Assembly (NCBI RefSeq): GCF_003672135.1
Contig: NC_039517.1
Coordinates: 12,734,601 to 12,798,600 of the forward strand
DNA length: 64,000 nt
DNA from: Ooceraea biroi
Lineage: Eukaryota > Arthropoda > Insecta > Hymenoptera > Formicidae
Reading direction: 5' to 3'
The position numbers were made by a program, and so were the translations under genes. This document shows positions 53,777-64,000 of this stretch, in pieces. How positions within the stretch are numbered: the first letter of the stretch is position 1; the number at the start of each line of letters is the position of its first letter. Below the pieces are notes generated by a model. It saw only the letters and a program-made list of their open reading frames with translations. It was not told where the DNA came from and ran no database searches.

Positions 53777-53849
53777 TTTTCTACAATTTCTCTCTGACTA
53801 TTACTTCGCGCATTCCTTCTTACGTGTAGTCGCACACAAAACAAAAACA

Positions 53850-54410
53850 GGGTAAATCTTAATGACTACCTTTTACCACGAGAGATGGATTGCCAACTGC
53901 AACTCTGGTTAACTGACCGACATATAGATGGCAGTTGCCGGATCGACCGTGAGACAAGTTAAAATGTGTTTAAATTATCGATATTGCACGGAGAAAAATA
54001 ATTTAGATTCGTACAGTATATGCTTATGTCTTAAATAAATTTTGTCAGTTATTATATGGACAGCACTGCCATTTGTTAAGAACATTAATTTTCTTGGAAA
54101 ATAATTTTGCTAAATTAGCAAATTGTTTAGCTATAAAAATAAAATAATTACTGTTCTACCAAATACGTTCTGCTAATGTTGAATAATGTTAATAAGTTAT
54201 AATAAAGAAATTTACAAAATTTACTTAAGACATAAATACAAAATATACTGTGCGAATTTTAATTATTTCTCTGCGTGCGATATTTGTATTTTGAACACAT
54301 TTTTAACTTGTCTGTACATCACGGTCGATCCAGGCAACTGCTGGTCAGTTAACCAGAGTTGCAGTCGGTAATTCATCTCTCATAAAATCTCTGGTAAAAG
54401 ATTGGGACCA
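53850..54410. mobile_element. Foldback element upstream of Su(var)3-9
   Basis: CTTTTACCACGAGAGATG...AACTGCAACTCTGGTTAAC is mirrored by GTTAACCAGAGTTGCAGTC...CATCTCTCAT; TTAGATTCGTACAGTATATG is mirrored near 54240. A diverged partial copy lies at 60775-61160. It begins about 75 bp upstream of the start codon, so it could affect the promoter. Confidence 0.75.
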
Positions 54411-54439
54411 GATTATCAAACTTCCATGTTAAAAAAGTT

Positions 54440-55560
54440 GTACAGTGTTTCGATTGCCATCTAAAAGTGTGACCCCATGAAATATGAATTAAATAGCAAT
54501 GACCGGTATTCATAGTTAGATCTTATATTTAAAACCGTCTTAAGTTTATCTGCAGATGCTGTACACCGTTAAAAATTGTGCGTCCATATGTTAAAATTTT
54601 CTTGTGTTGCCATGTTTTGATTATTACTTTAATGTAAAATTAACATACAACTGATATGTTATTATTTTTATAACAATTTTATATGTTACATTAATGTTAA
54701 CTTCATAACTTAACATTTTGTGTATGTCTCTTAGAAATGGAATATTATTTGAAATGCTTTTAACACAATAATTTTAAACAATCAACATGTCACAAAGTCA
54801 GTTTAACATTCTAAAAGAAGTTAAAGTAAATCTTCAAATAATCATGAACTTTGACATATAAAATAATCAAATTTACTAAAATTAAATGTTTCTATCAAAA
54901 ATAAATGTTATATTCTTCAGGATTTTTTGAAATATATGTCAAAATTTACATATTTTTGTGTTAAAAAATTAACATGTCATGTACGTTAATATGTTAGGTG
55001 ACTGAAGAATTATGTTAAAATGTATCAATTTTTTTATTCATATTGTATGAACGAAAATGTTCTATCAACTTTTCCGATGAGTTATTGTAACTTCTCTTCC
55101 ATGTAGTTTTCAATTACTTTGTATGTTATTTTTACATCACACTTAAAGTTACAATAACAAAAATAAATGTAAAGTATTGTGTTAATTACTTAACATTTCT
55201 AGTTTGTCAAGAAGTAACATATGACGAATGAGTTACTTTAACTTAAAATTTAGAGTGGATTTTCTGGGATATGCAAAAAATGTTAAAATTAACATTTTAT
55301 TTTTTACTGTGTATAGATCATTTCATTGGCTACGGAGTATCTGAAGTATACTTACGACGGTCTTAAATATAAGATCCGACTATGAATACCGGCCAATATG
55401 TCAGTTTTAGTCGATAAAAATGCGTACTTATTTGCACTGATCAATTGTATTTTACATCGATTTTATCGATTCAGACTGAAGCCATATTGATTATATATCA
55501 TTTTAGTTCATATTTCTAGGGGTCACACTTTTAAATGGCGCTACAAACATTGGGCAAAAT
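54440..55560. mobile_element. Three-layer nest of repeats
   Basis: The outermost pair is CATCTAAAAGTGTGACCCC (54460) with the inverse at 55520. Inside lies the GACCGGTATTCATAG MITE (54502-55394), which is itself split by a TA-target element (54564-55311). Confidence 0.7.
54564..55311. mobile_element. TA-target element with CACCGTTAAAAA ends, 748 bp
   Basis: The ends CACCGTTAAAAATTG and the inverse of CACAGTAAAAAATAAA are flanked by TA (54562-54563 and 55312-55313). The MITE copy at 16130 shows the empty site GTTGTATAGATC. Dense TTAACAT/ATGTTAA words fill the element. Non-coding. Confidence 0.8.
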
Positions 55561-55629
55561 TCGTCCACAATAGTGTATGAACCCTGGTTGGGACAATCAT
55601 TAAGATTCATCCTGTGTGTGTGTGTGTGT

Positions 55630-56015
55630 CTCGCTCATTTGCTGCAACAATGGCATAACTCAAAACTTGTGATTTTTCAGGAGACACGATTTAAAGTTTT
55701 GAATTGTTATAACTTTGTACGAGAATTTTAAAATACCGTATTGGCATAATTGAATAAAGTAACGTAACATAGTAGAAAAAGAAAACTATTATAATGTATT
55801 TAATCGCTACTGTGGATTCTCCTATAACTCGAAAACAACCCCTCTTTAGACTTATGACATTCTTGTTAAAAATAGCTTTTAGAATACGACATAAGTAAAA
55901 ATATGATGTTCTTGTTAGGAAAAAAAGCATATTTGGCAATCGTTCTCCCTGCACTAATAACTCAATAACTCAATTTTTGAGTTATGTCATTATTGCAGCA
56001 AATGAGCGATATATA
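55630..56015. repeat. Inverted repeat with simple-sequence borders
   Basis: CTCATTTGCTGCAACAATG near 55637 and CATTATTGCAGCAAATGAG near 55987 mirror each other; AACTCAAAACTTG and CTCAATTTTTGAGTT are mirrored less well. Borders are TG and TA simple repeats. Confidence 0.7.
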
Positions 56016-56054
56016 TATATATATATATATCGCTCATTATATATATATATATAT

Positions 56055-56970
56055 ACAGGGTGTCCCGGGTTTTAATCGACAAACTGCGGGAGCATATTCT
56101 ACTAGTGGAAATAAGAAAAAATTCTTATACCGAGTTTGCTTAGAAATGCTTTATTACAAAGTTATAAACCAATATTGAAAAGAAATATGAGATAAGTAAC
56201 AACGGATTTTTTCACAAAAATAAAAATTATGTACGCAATGATTTAGTGACGCATTTCAAACTGTTGTCCTTGCACATCGATACAAGCTAGACATCGACGT
56301 AGTACAGAATTTGTTACAGTACGACATTCCTGAAAATTTTGTTGCATCTCAGTAACTGAATTAGTAATTCGTTGCTTTAAATCTTCAAGCGAGATTACTT
56401 CTGTACTGTAAACTTTATTTTTTAAAGTTCCCCATAAATCGGTGTCTTAGAGCTGAACGACCATCATCATATTCATTCATAGGTCGGAATGAACCCAAAT
56501 TACGTAATTGCAAATGGGTATTACTAAACACAGAACTATCTGGTACTCTCCTGTTAGGAAATCTACGTTGATACTCTCGCACGGCAGCTCGTGCATTTCC
56601 GTCACAGAATCCGTACACGAAATGAATATCAGTGTATTCCTCATTTGAAAACACTTTTGGCATTCTGATAGTAATTGCTAGTTGACACGACGATTGAAAT
56701 CTAACAGCTACTGTTGTGAAAGTAACAATCATACTGAATCGTTTCAACATAGTGAACATGAATACATGTGAATACACATAACATAAACATCTTCGACCTT
56801 CCAAATTCTACACTATGTTCTGTTGTTACTTATCTCATATTTCTTTTCAATATTGGTTTATAACTTTGTAATAAAGCATTTCTAAGCAAACTCGATATAA
56901 GAATTTTTTCTTATTTCCACTAGTAGAATATGCTCCCGCAGTTTGTCGGTTAAAACCCGGGACACCCTGT
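56055..56970 (-). mobile_element. Internally deleted mariner-like element (ACAGGGTGTCCCGGG)
   Basis: The ends ACAGGGTGTCCCGGGTTTTA and inverse have ~150-bp terminal inverted repeats in a TATA target. The interior keeps the two ends of a transposase gene on the minus strand with the catalytic middle missing. Confidence 0.9.
56225..56804 (-). pseudogene. Transposase with DUF4817 head, catalytic core deleted
   Basis: From about 56665 down: MPKVFSNEEYTDIHFVYGFC, then REYQRRFPNRRVPDSSVF, the DUF4817-type head. Near 56440 the frame jumps to the C-terminal part in another phase (WGTLKNKVYSTEV...VLRRCLACIDVQGQQFEM, to about 56245). All three catalytic aspartates are lost. Confidence 0.8.
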
Positions 56971-57244
56971 ATATACAGGGTGTTTCTAAAAGGTCTGGTC
57001 AAACTTTAACCACAAATGCTACGTATCAAAACAAAGCAAAATGTCCATATAAACATGGGTCCGGAAATGCTCCCCTTCTGAGATAACACAAGATAAAGTC
57101 ACTTCATAGGCTTCTTTGGCTCAATTACTGTAGTAATGTTTTTTTTTGTTTCGTCGCGGAGAAAACCTGCGCCAGGTTCGATCCCGGCCTTGGGGGAGCG
57201 GGGGATATGGGGATTTTTACCACTCTAAGAATCGGGGAGTGACG

Positions 57245-57482
57245 CCCAGTTGCGCACAGAATAAATCGGACACGGACCCAATCGGACACAGTGATAATCG
57301 TACACAACGCTAATCGGACACAGTGGCAATCGGACACAGTGCCAATTGCGCACAGTAGGAAACGGACACACAGTGGTTGCAATCGGACACAATAGGAAAT
57401 GGACACACGGTGGTTGCAATCGGACACAGTAGGAAACGGACACACGATGGTTGCAAACGGACACAGTAGGAAACGGACACAT
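57245..57482 (-). repeat. Minisatellite of (A)ATCGGACACAGT units
   Basis: About a dozen ~18-20-bp units of AATCGGACACAGT(GG) alternating with AGGAAACGGACACA; higher-order ~36-bp periodicity with GTGGTTGC. The mirror block is 57937-58225. Confidence 0.85.
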
Positions 57483-57936
57483 GTTCCGTGACAGTTTTCC
57501 TAACCTAGAAATGTAACTTGTAAGGACTTGTCTATTTCTATTTCTTTATATGGCGTAGCGATGCTACCATGCTTACTTTGCGCATACGTGCGATATTTAA
57601 TAAATTTAGAAAGCATATGCTGAGAGTATATGAAGCGAGGTTCCACGCAAAGCAAAGTTCTATATTGTAACTTCCACGCAGTACTTTTGGTCACCCCAAA
57701 GTTTTGTTATTTTTTTTATGTGGAAAAGTACTAGGTGACGGGCGAAGCCCGTCTCCTCGTGCTCTTCTACCCAAGCATATACTTTCCTAGTATAAAAAAT
57801 TAATAATATTAAAGAAAGTTTATACTGGGAAAGTATCCACACTGTATCCACGCATGTACTTTGCAAGACAAAGCAATGTTTCCTCTACATCTAATTTTGA
57901 CTCTTCCTTATTAGAATGAAACTGTCACGGAACATG

Positions 57937-58225
57937 TGTCCGTTTCCTACTGTGTTCGTTTGCAACCATCGTGTATCCGTTTCCTACTGTGTCCGATTGC
58001 AACCACCGTGTGTCCATTTCCTACTGTGTCCGATTGCAACCACTGTGTCCGTTTCCTATTGTGTGCAATTGGCAACCACTGTGTCCGATTGACAATGTGT
58101 CCGATTGCCACTGTGTCCGATTAGCGTTGTGTACGATTATCACTGTGTCCGTTTCTTATTGTGTCCGATTGGGTCCGTGTCCGATTCACTAAACCTGTTG
58201 TGTCCGATTTATTCTGTGCGCAACT
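57937..58225 (+). repeat. Minisatellite of ACTGTGTCCGATT units
   Basis: The reverse complement of the block at 57245-57482, with unit order conserved outward from the centre but unit numbers and details differing. Confidence 0.85.
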
Positions 58226-58891
58226 GGGCGTCACTCCCCGTAGGCGAGGACGGACTTCACGGCGTTTTCGTGAGAGATTCCGGTGTCCCTCCGCCACTCA
58301 CTTGAGGCAGGCGACGACGGGATTTTTAGAGTGGTAACAATCCCCATATCCCCCGCTCCTCCAAGACCGGGATCGAACCTGGCGCAGGCTTTCTCCGCGA
58401 CGAAACAAAAAAAAACATTACTACAGTAATTGAGCCAAAGAAGACTATGAAGTGACTTTATCTTGTGTTATCTCAAAAGGGGAGCATTTCCGGACCCATG
58501 TTTATATGGACATTTTGCTTTGTTTTGATACGTAGCATCTGTGGTTAAAGTTTGACCAGACCTTTTAGAAACACCCTGTATATACAGGGTGGTCCACTTA
58601 AATCGATCATCTTAGATATTTCACTTGTTTTTGATGATACGAAAAAATGTCTAAGGAAAAAGTTGCACCGTTCGAAGGGGCTATCATGATGACAGAACAA
58701 TTTCTTGAAGGCTATTTTTTCGGAGATTCAAAGGTCAAGATAATTTTTTAAAATGGAACTACATAATTTTGTTTGCGCAATTGTATAGCCAACATCGAGA
58801 GGAGTTCAGCGACCTATGACAACATGACCTTTAAATGATCTTGAACGCGGGAAACAGAAAAATCAAACTTTATGCTCTTCAACACAAAAAT

Positions 58892-59952
58892 TTATTTAAG
58901 GAGGTGTTCGAAATGATGTCCTCCGACTTCAATACATTTTCTAATACGATGCACAAATGATACTCTTACCCTTTCTATCATTTCTGAATTTATACTAGCA
59001 CATGCATTCAAAATGCGCTCTCTCATGTTCTCTTGTGTAGTTGGTACATCATTGTAAACAGTGTTCTTTAACATTCCCCACAAAAAAGTCTAAAGGATTC
59101 AAATCAGGAGAACGTGCTGGCCAACTGATATGTCCTCCTCTTCCTATCCAGTGTTCCGGAAACATTTCGTGTAAAACTGTACGTGCAACAGTTATGAGCC
59201 AGACAACCACCATGCTGATACCACATTTGTAAACGAGTTTCTAACGGCACCTCTTCCAATAAGTTTGGTAATTATTGGGACAAAAAATCAGCATATTTTT
59301 GACCATTTAATGTACCATCAATAAAGAAAGGGCCAATGATTCGATTGTGTAAAACACCACACCATACATTAAGACTCCATGGACGTTGACGTTCTACTTG
59401 TTGAAGCCACCTTGGATTTTCAACGGACCAATAGTGCATATTTCTTCTATTTACTTGTCCATGGTTAGTGAAAGTTGATTCATCAGTAAACAATATTCTG
59501 TTGAAGAAGAATTCATTGACCTCCAACTGTTGTAGCGCCCATTGACAAAATTCTATTCGATTAATAAAATCATTTCCATGAAGTTCTTGATGCAATGCAA
59601 TGTGATATGGATGAAATAAGTGGCGTTTAAGAATGCGTAAAACACTTGTCTTGGAAATACCAGTATTTCTTTGTATTTGTCGAGAACTGATATGTGGATT
59701 ATTTGCCACTGCAGCCAAAACAGTAACTTCTGCTGGTTCATTAGTTTGCAAACGAGGTCGCATTTTCTTACGTGAACAAACACTTCCAGTTTCACGAAAT
59801 GTTTTAATAAGACGGTCAAAAGCAGCGCGAGACGGTAAACGCTTTTCAGGGTATCTTTGGCCGTACATTCTCTGCGCCTCTGTAGAGCTTCTTCCGCTTT
59901 CACCGTAAATAAGAAGCATTTCTATTCTTTCCTCTTTCGTATAATCAGTCAT
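58892..59952 (-). pseudogene. Mariner-like transposase, D2 lost and frameshifted
   Basis: Related to the 49285 gene (NNPHISSRQIQ, LHQELHGNDF, LFTDESTFTNHG, SLNVWCGVL, GPFFIDGTLNGQKY). After about 59270 the frame shifts. The second catalytic motif reads QHGG instead of QHDG, so the aspartate is gone. The end returns in frame 59083-58892 (MWGMLKNTVYNDVPTT ... CIEVGGHHFEHLLK). At least two lesions, so inactive. Confidence 0.88.
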
Positions 59953-60089
59953 ATTTAAACTCTGATATCGAGAAGCTCAGGAAATGAACTGAACTGCAAA
60001 AGCATTTCACGATCATAAATATTTACATACACATACACACACGCACACAATACATGTATGGAATTATTTCAATCTTACATTCCATAGAA

Positions 60090-60268
60090 TTCCAGAACAT
60101 GAGAGTGTTTGCCGATGAATCAATGTTCACTAACCATGGACAAGTAAATAGAAGAAATATGAACTGCTGGACCGTCGAAAATCTAAGGTGGCTTCGATAA
60201 GTAGAACGTCCATGAAGCCTTAGAAAATGTATTGAAGTCGGAGGACATCATTTCGAACACGTCCTTAA
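60090..60268 (+). pseudogene. Deleted transposase fragment in the opposite arm
   Basis: The plus-strand reading MRVFADESMFTNHGQVNRRN followed by CWTVENLRWLR matches the D1 region of the gene on the other strand. It then jumps to LRKCIEVGGHHFEHVLK, the C-terminus. The middle is deleted. Confidence 0.8.
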
Positions 60269-60584
60269 ATAAATTTTTGTGTTGAAGAGCATAAAGTTTG
60301 ATTTTTTTGTTTCCCACGTTCAAGATCATTTAAAGATCATGTTGTCATAGGTCGCTGAACTCCTCTCGATGTTGGCTATACAATTGCGCAAACAAAAATA
60401 TGTAGTTCCATTTTAAAAAATTATCTTGACCTTTGAATCTCCGAAAAAATAGCCTTCAAGAAATTGTTCTGTCATCATGATAGCCCCTTCGAACGGTGCA
60501 ACTTTTTCCTTAGACATTTTTTCGTATCATCAAAAACAAGTGAAATATCTAAGATGATCGATTTAAGTAGACCACCCTGTATAT

Positions 60585-60760
60585 ACAGGGTGTTTCTAAA
60601 AGGTCTGGTCAAACTTTAACCATAGATGCTACGTATCAAAACAAAGCAAAATGTCCATATAAACATGGGTCCGGAAATGCTCCCCTTTTGAGATAACACA
60701 AGATAAAGTCACTTCATAGTCTTCTTTGGCTCAATTACTGTAGTAATGTTTTTTTTTGTT
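60585..60760. mobile_element. Lone left arm of the ACAGGGTGTTTCTAAAAGG foldback
   Basis: Near-identical to 56975-57140, breaking off at the T tract and a TATATA repeat at 60760-60777. Confidence 0.85.
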
Positions 60761-60774
60761 TATATATATATATA

Positions 60775-61160
60775 TATGGGTGAGTCTTAATGACTGTGTC
60801 AACGTTTTACCATGAGAGATGAATTACCGACTGCAACTCTGGTAAATGGAACGGCACAGAAATGGCAGTTGCTTGGATGGACCGTGATGTATATACAGAC
60901 AAGTTAAAAATGTATTCAAATCACCGATATCGCACGGAGAAAAATAATTTAGATTCGCATAGTATATTTTATGCTGTTTTAAGTAAATTTTGTCAGTTAT
61001 ATGAGTAGCAATACCATTTGTTAAGAATACTAATGTTATTGAAAAATAATTTCGTTACATTAGCAAATTGTTTACTATAAAATTAAAATGAACTATAAAA
61101 ATAAAATGATTTCTGTTCTACGTTCTGCTGTAATGTTGAATAAGTTTAATAAGTTGTAAT
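60775..61160. repeat. Diverged copy of the 53850 repeat
   Basis: Shares CTTAATGACT, GCAACTCTGG, AAATGGCAGTTGC, GGACCGTGA and CACGGAGAAAAATAATTTAG with the 53850 element (left half). Confidence 0.7.
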
Positions 61161-61370
61161 ATAATTATATTATAATAGAGAACTTTTGTCGTTATCAAAT
61201 CATCAAATATGCAGCACTATAGTAACTACAGCAGTTTTACTGCAACAGTAAAATTATTTTGTTTCGTGCGTATTATTGAAACTATACATAAAGTAAATAA
61301 AATAAAATCTGGCATCACTGCATATATTAACATAAAAAATTAACATAAAAGTAAAAAATGTTTGCCGTTA

Positions 61371-62030
61371 TAAAGGACCCCGCACCAAACCCCGTGAAAT
61401 TGGGCCCCGGTGAAAATGGCTGAATTTGAAATATGTTGTACCTTTTGGGTCACTAAACAAATGTTTCCTCAGGCAAAATGTCAAAAAATGGACAGTTTCG
61501 TCGTTTCAACCCTTCAAAACCTGAGGTCAGACCAGCAAAGATATCACTTTCGGATTAATGCGGTTATCATTATAAGGGAACAATATGAATTTTTAGTGAA
61601 CAAAATAGTTAAAGAATAATTTGTTTATATGACAGTATTGTTTAAACGATTTGAAAATATCATTGTTTACAAGAACTGATTGCTGATGTAAATTCTGTGG
61701 GAAAAATCATAACAGCGTTTTCCTATATAACGCATTATTTGTTTTAAATAAGCATTAAACAAATGGCTGATAGTGAAACCTATTCCAGTAGCCTGACCCT
61801 TAGTTATGAAAAAACAAGTACTGTTAAACAGAAACAATGATATTGAGTGTTTTTATTACACCTGCGATTAGCCTATATTATAGTTACCGGAGTCTACCAC
61901 GTGGAGGTTGCAGTGCGATTTTAGACTCCTTTGGGGTGCTTTGGGGTACAATATATAAAGGTCTCGTAAATATTCCGACGAAACTTTGCGCTCTCATACG
62001 AAAACGGGGAATTATTATACAGCCACGTGA

Positions 62031-62065
<35 letters not shown>

Positions 62066-62722
62066 TGTGTGTGCGTGTGTGTGTGTGTGTGTGTGTCTGG
62101 GACTCCCCCAGGAACCCCGAATCGTGAGAGGCAAGGGGACTCACGTACAAAAAGCATCCCAAAGGAGTCTAAAATCGCACTGCAACCTCCACGTGGTAGA
62201 CTCCGGTAACTATAATATAGGCTAATCGCAGGTGTAATAAAAACACTCAATATCATTGTTTCTGTTTAACAGTACTTGTTTTTTCATAACTAAGGGTCAG
62301 GCTACTGGAATAGGTTTCACTATCAGCCATTTGTTTATTGCTTATTTAAAACAAATAATGCGTTATATAGGAAAACGCTGTTATGATTTTTCCCACAGAA
62401 TTTACATCAGCAATCAGTTCTTGTAAACAATGATATTTTCAAATCGTTTAAACAATACTGTCATATAAACAAATTATTCTTTAACTATTTTGTTCACTAA
62501 AAATTCATATTGTTCCCTTATAATGATAACCGCATTAATCCGAAAGTGATATCTTTGCTGGTCTGACCTCAGGTTTTGAAGGGTTGAAACGACGAAACTG
62601 TCCATTTTTTGACATTTTGCCTGAGGAAACATTTGTTTAGTGACCCAAAAGGTACAACATATTTCAAATTCAGCCATTTTCACCGGGGCCCAATTTCACG
62701 GGGTTTGGTGCGGGGTCCTTTA
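61371..62722. mobile_element. Foldback element (TAAAGGACCCCGCACC ends)
   Basis: The arms 61371-61945 and 62155-62722 are nearly perfect inverted repeats. The loop includes a (TGCG)n(TG)n microsatellite (62030-62096). The identical 69-codon open frames in the two arms are mirror images of the repeat. Confidence 0.9.
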
Positions 62723-62797
62723 CGGTGGACTTCCACACCATCCTTGAGGTTCCACTAATGGTGCGTTAGGTTATTTTAAAATGGACCTTCGTCTGGA

Positions 62798-63975
62798 ACC
62801 ATATTGGGTAAGACTTCCGAATAGCTCCCCCTCCTCCAATTTTCATGAAAGTTTTAGGATATATAGAGGTAGAGATGAGGAAGGTGTGGATGGAAGGATT
62901 TTGTGTGGAAACGCCTCCTAGCGAAGAAATTAATAAAAAAAGGTTTAATGATTTTGCACGAATTTCCAGCTGTCTACGCAAATCAAGACCTTGACCCTGA
63001 CATATGTTGTCAAAGTCAATGTCCTGAGTGACCTTCAGAAGGTATTAGCCGTCGCTCGTTGTTTATTACAAAGTTAATAACAAAAGAAGTTTGAGGATTT
63101 CGCACAAATTTTCCGAAACTGGAGCCTCGAACGGACACGCTCGGTTTTCAGCCCGCTTCGCGGGGGGCGGGGGGGAGGGGCTTGCCCCGCCCCCCCGCCG
63201 GGATACCTGCCGTGTATCAGGTGATCACAATCTGTACGGTGAAATCTGTTACATCGGCTCCGGCGAAGCCCCTCCCCCCGCCACCCCGCGAAGCGGTCTG
63301 AAAACCGAGTGTGATACTTCGTTGGTTAATAACTTTTTACTAAAGGTCAAGACCTGACCTGACCTAACCTAACCTAACCTAACCTAACTAACCAGGTTAG
63401 TCTCTACACACATCAGTATATTATGTTTTGACCACTAATTTCAAGTAGTAAAGTTTTCAAACTTCTTTTGTTAATAACTTTTTAACAAACAACGAGCGAC
63501 GGCTAAAACCTTCTGAAGGTCACTCAGGAGGGTGACCTTGACAACATATATCAAGGTCACAGTCATCGGAGGTGGGTCCCCTAAACAGCAGTATTACTAA
63601 TGTTTGTTAACACAAACGCGAGCAGAGGTAATATACTAAGGTCCGTTAAGATTACATATGCATGCAAAATCCTTAAACTTCTTTTGTTAATAACTTTTAA
63701 ATTAATAACGAAGGAGAACTAAAACCTTCTACAGGTTACTGAGGGAGGTGACCTCTATAATATATATTAAAGTCAAGTTCTTGATTCGCGTAGGCAGCTG
63801 GAAATTCGTGCAAAATCATTAAACCTTTTTTTGCTAATTTCTTCGCTAGGAGGCGTTTCCGCAAAAAATCCTTCCATCCACACCTTCCTCATCTCTACCT
63901 CTACATATCCTAAAAATTTCATGAAAATCGGAGGGGGGGGCTATTCGGAAGTTGAGCCCCATATTGTACCACACA
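62798..63975. mobile_element. Nested foldback with Merlin-like inner repeats
   Basis: The outer arms 62798-62995 and 63780-63975 mirror each other (GACTTCCGAATAGC, GGAAACGCCTCCTAGCGAAG). Within, 62990-63095 and 63465-63590 are inverted copies of the terminal repeat of the Merlin element at 27452 (GTGACCTTCAGAAGGT, CGTCGCTCGTT). Innermost, a GC-rich hairpin pair (CGGTTTTCAG...CGCTTCGCGGGG and inverse, 63140-63312). Probably stacked non-autonomous insertions. Confidence 0.75.
63356..63388. repeat. Short interstitial telomeric-type repeat (CCTAA)n
   Basis: About five ACCTA units, the complement of the insect telomere repeat TTAGG, inside the nested foldback. Confidence 0.8.
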
Positions 63976-64000
63976 CACACACACATTTCCTGACGAAAAC

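Larger units (their letters stand above)
56975..58579. mobile_element. Foldback element with inverted CGGACACAGT minisatellites
   Basis: The ends ACAGGGTGTTTCTAAAAGGT and inverse carry arms of ~180 bp, then a tRNA-B-box-like CAGGTTCGATCCCGG unit in both arms (57174, 58363 inverted). Two minisatellite blocks in opposite sense follow (57245-57482 and 57937-58225) around a 450-bp centre. A lone left arm of the same family is at 60585-60760. Confidence 0.85.
58584..60580 (-). mobile_element. Inverted-dimer mariner-like element (ACAGGGTGGTCCACTT)
   Basis: The ends ACAGGGTGGTCCACTTAAAT and inverse; arms of ~300 bp mirror each other. The minus strand holds a near full-length transposase (59952-58892), while the right arm on the plus strand holds a deleted copy of the same gene (60090-60268). 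Both gene copies start toward the centre and end toward the termini. Confidence 0.85.

Noticed and set aside
57245..58225. CRISPR-like regular array
   Set aside because: The units are direct minisatellite repeats without unique spacers, in inverted blocks inside a foldback, in a eukaryotic genome.
61837..62256. Open frames of 60-111 codons around 61837-62256
   Set aside because: Mirror images in the arms of the foldback or runs through the TGCG/TG microsatellite.

Overview
This is eukaryotic, AT-rich insect DNA. The mix of repeats (Tc1/mariner with DUF4817-type heads, Merlin, pogo, hAT, CACTA-like and Penelope-like elements) and the one host gene fit a hymenopteran, most likely an ant; that taxonomic call is inference. 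No bacterial or viral gene was recognised.

One host gene is clear: Su(var)3-9, a histone H3K9 methyltransferase, on the minus strand between 53776 and 40190. I rebuilt four exons with canonical splice sites (53705-53776, 50733-50796, 44579-44689, 40190-42027) that join in one frame to a predicted 694-residue protein. Its first 82 residues are the N-terminus of translation factor eIF2-gamma, which is the known insect fusion arrangement. Here the GTPase P-loop in that segment has lost both glycines, and no eIF2-gamma-specific exon is visible in the 40 kb downstream. This suggests the locus serves only Su(var)3-9.

Almost everything else is transposons in deep nests. At 3.8-6.2 kb lies a mariner split by a solo LTR. 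At 6557-14555 is an 8-kb two-gene DNA transposon with CACT termini and a TA target duplication; it carries a zinc-finger transposase and an eight-exon accessory gene. At 16.1-25.7 kb are a MITE split by a palindrome, then a second two-gene CACTA-like element that itself holds a palindrome and a mariner. At 25.9-30.4 kb are hAT, Merlin, LINE and Penelope remnants. At 30.6-37.4 kb is copy A of a duplicated segment whose copy B (44.75-47.8 kb) sits in intron 2 of Su(var)3-9; comparing the two gives empty sites for several insertions. From 51 to 64 kb are back-to-back and nested foldback (palindromic) elements.

Most palindromes carry mariner-like ACAGGGTG ends. One of them (58584-60580) still shows inverted, degenerate transposase genes in its two arms, which hints that such palindromes arise as inverted dimers. 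A second group (TA target, CACY... ends) includes four elements here, one of them the 8-kb coding element. It is the best candidate for an incompletely described transposon system.
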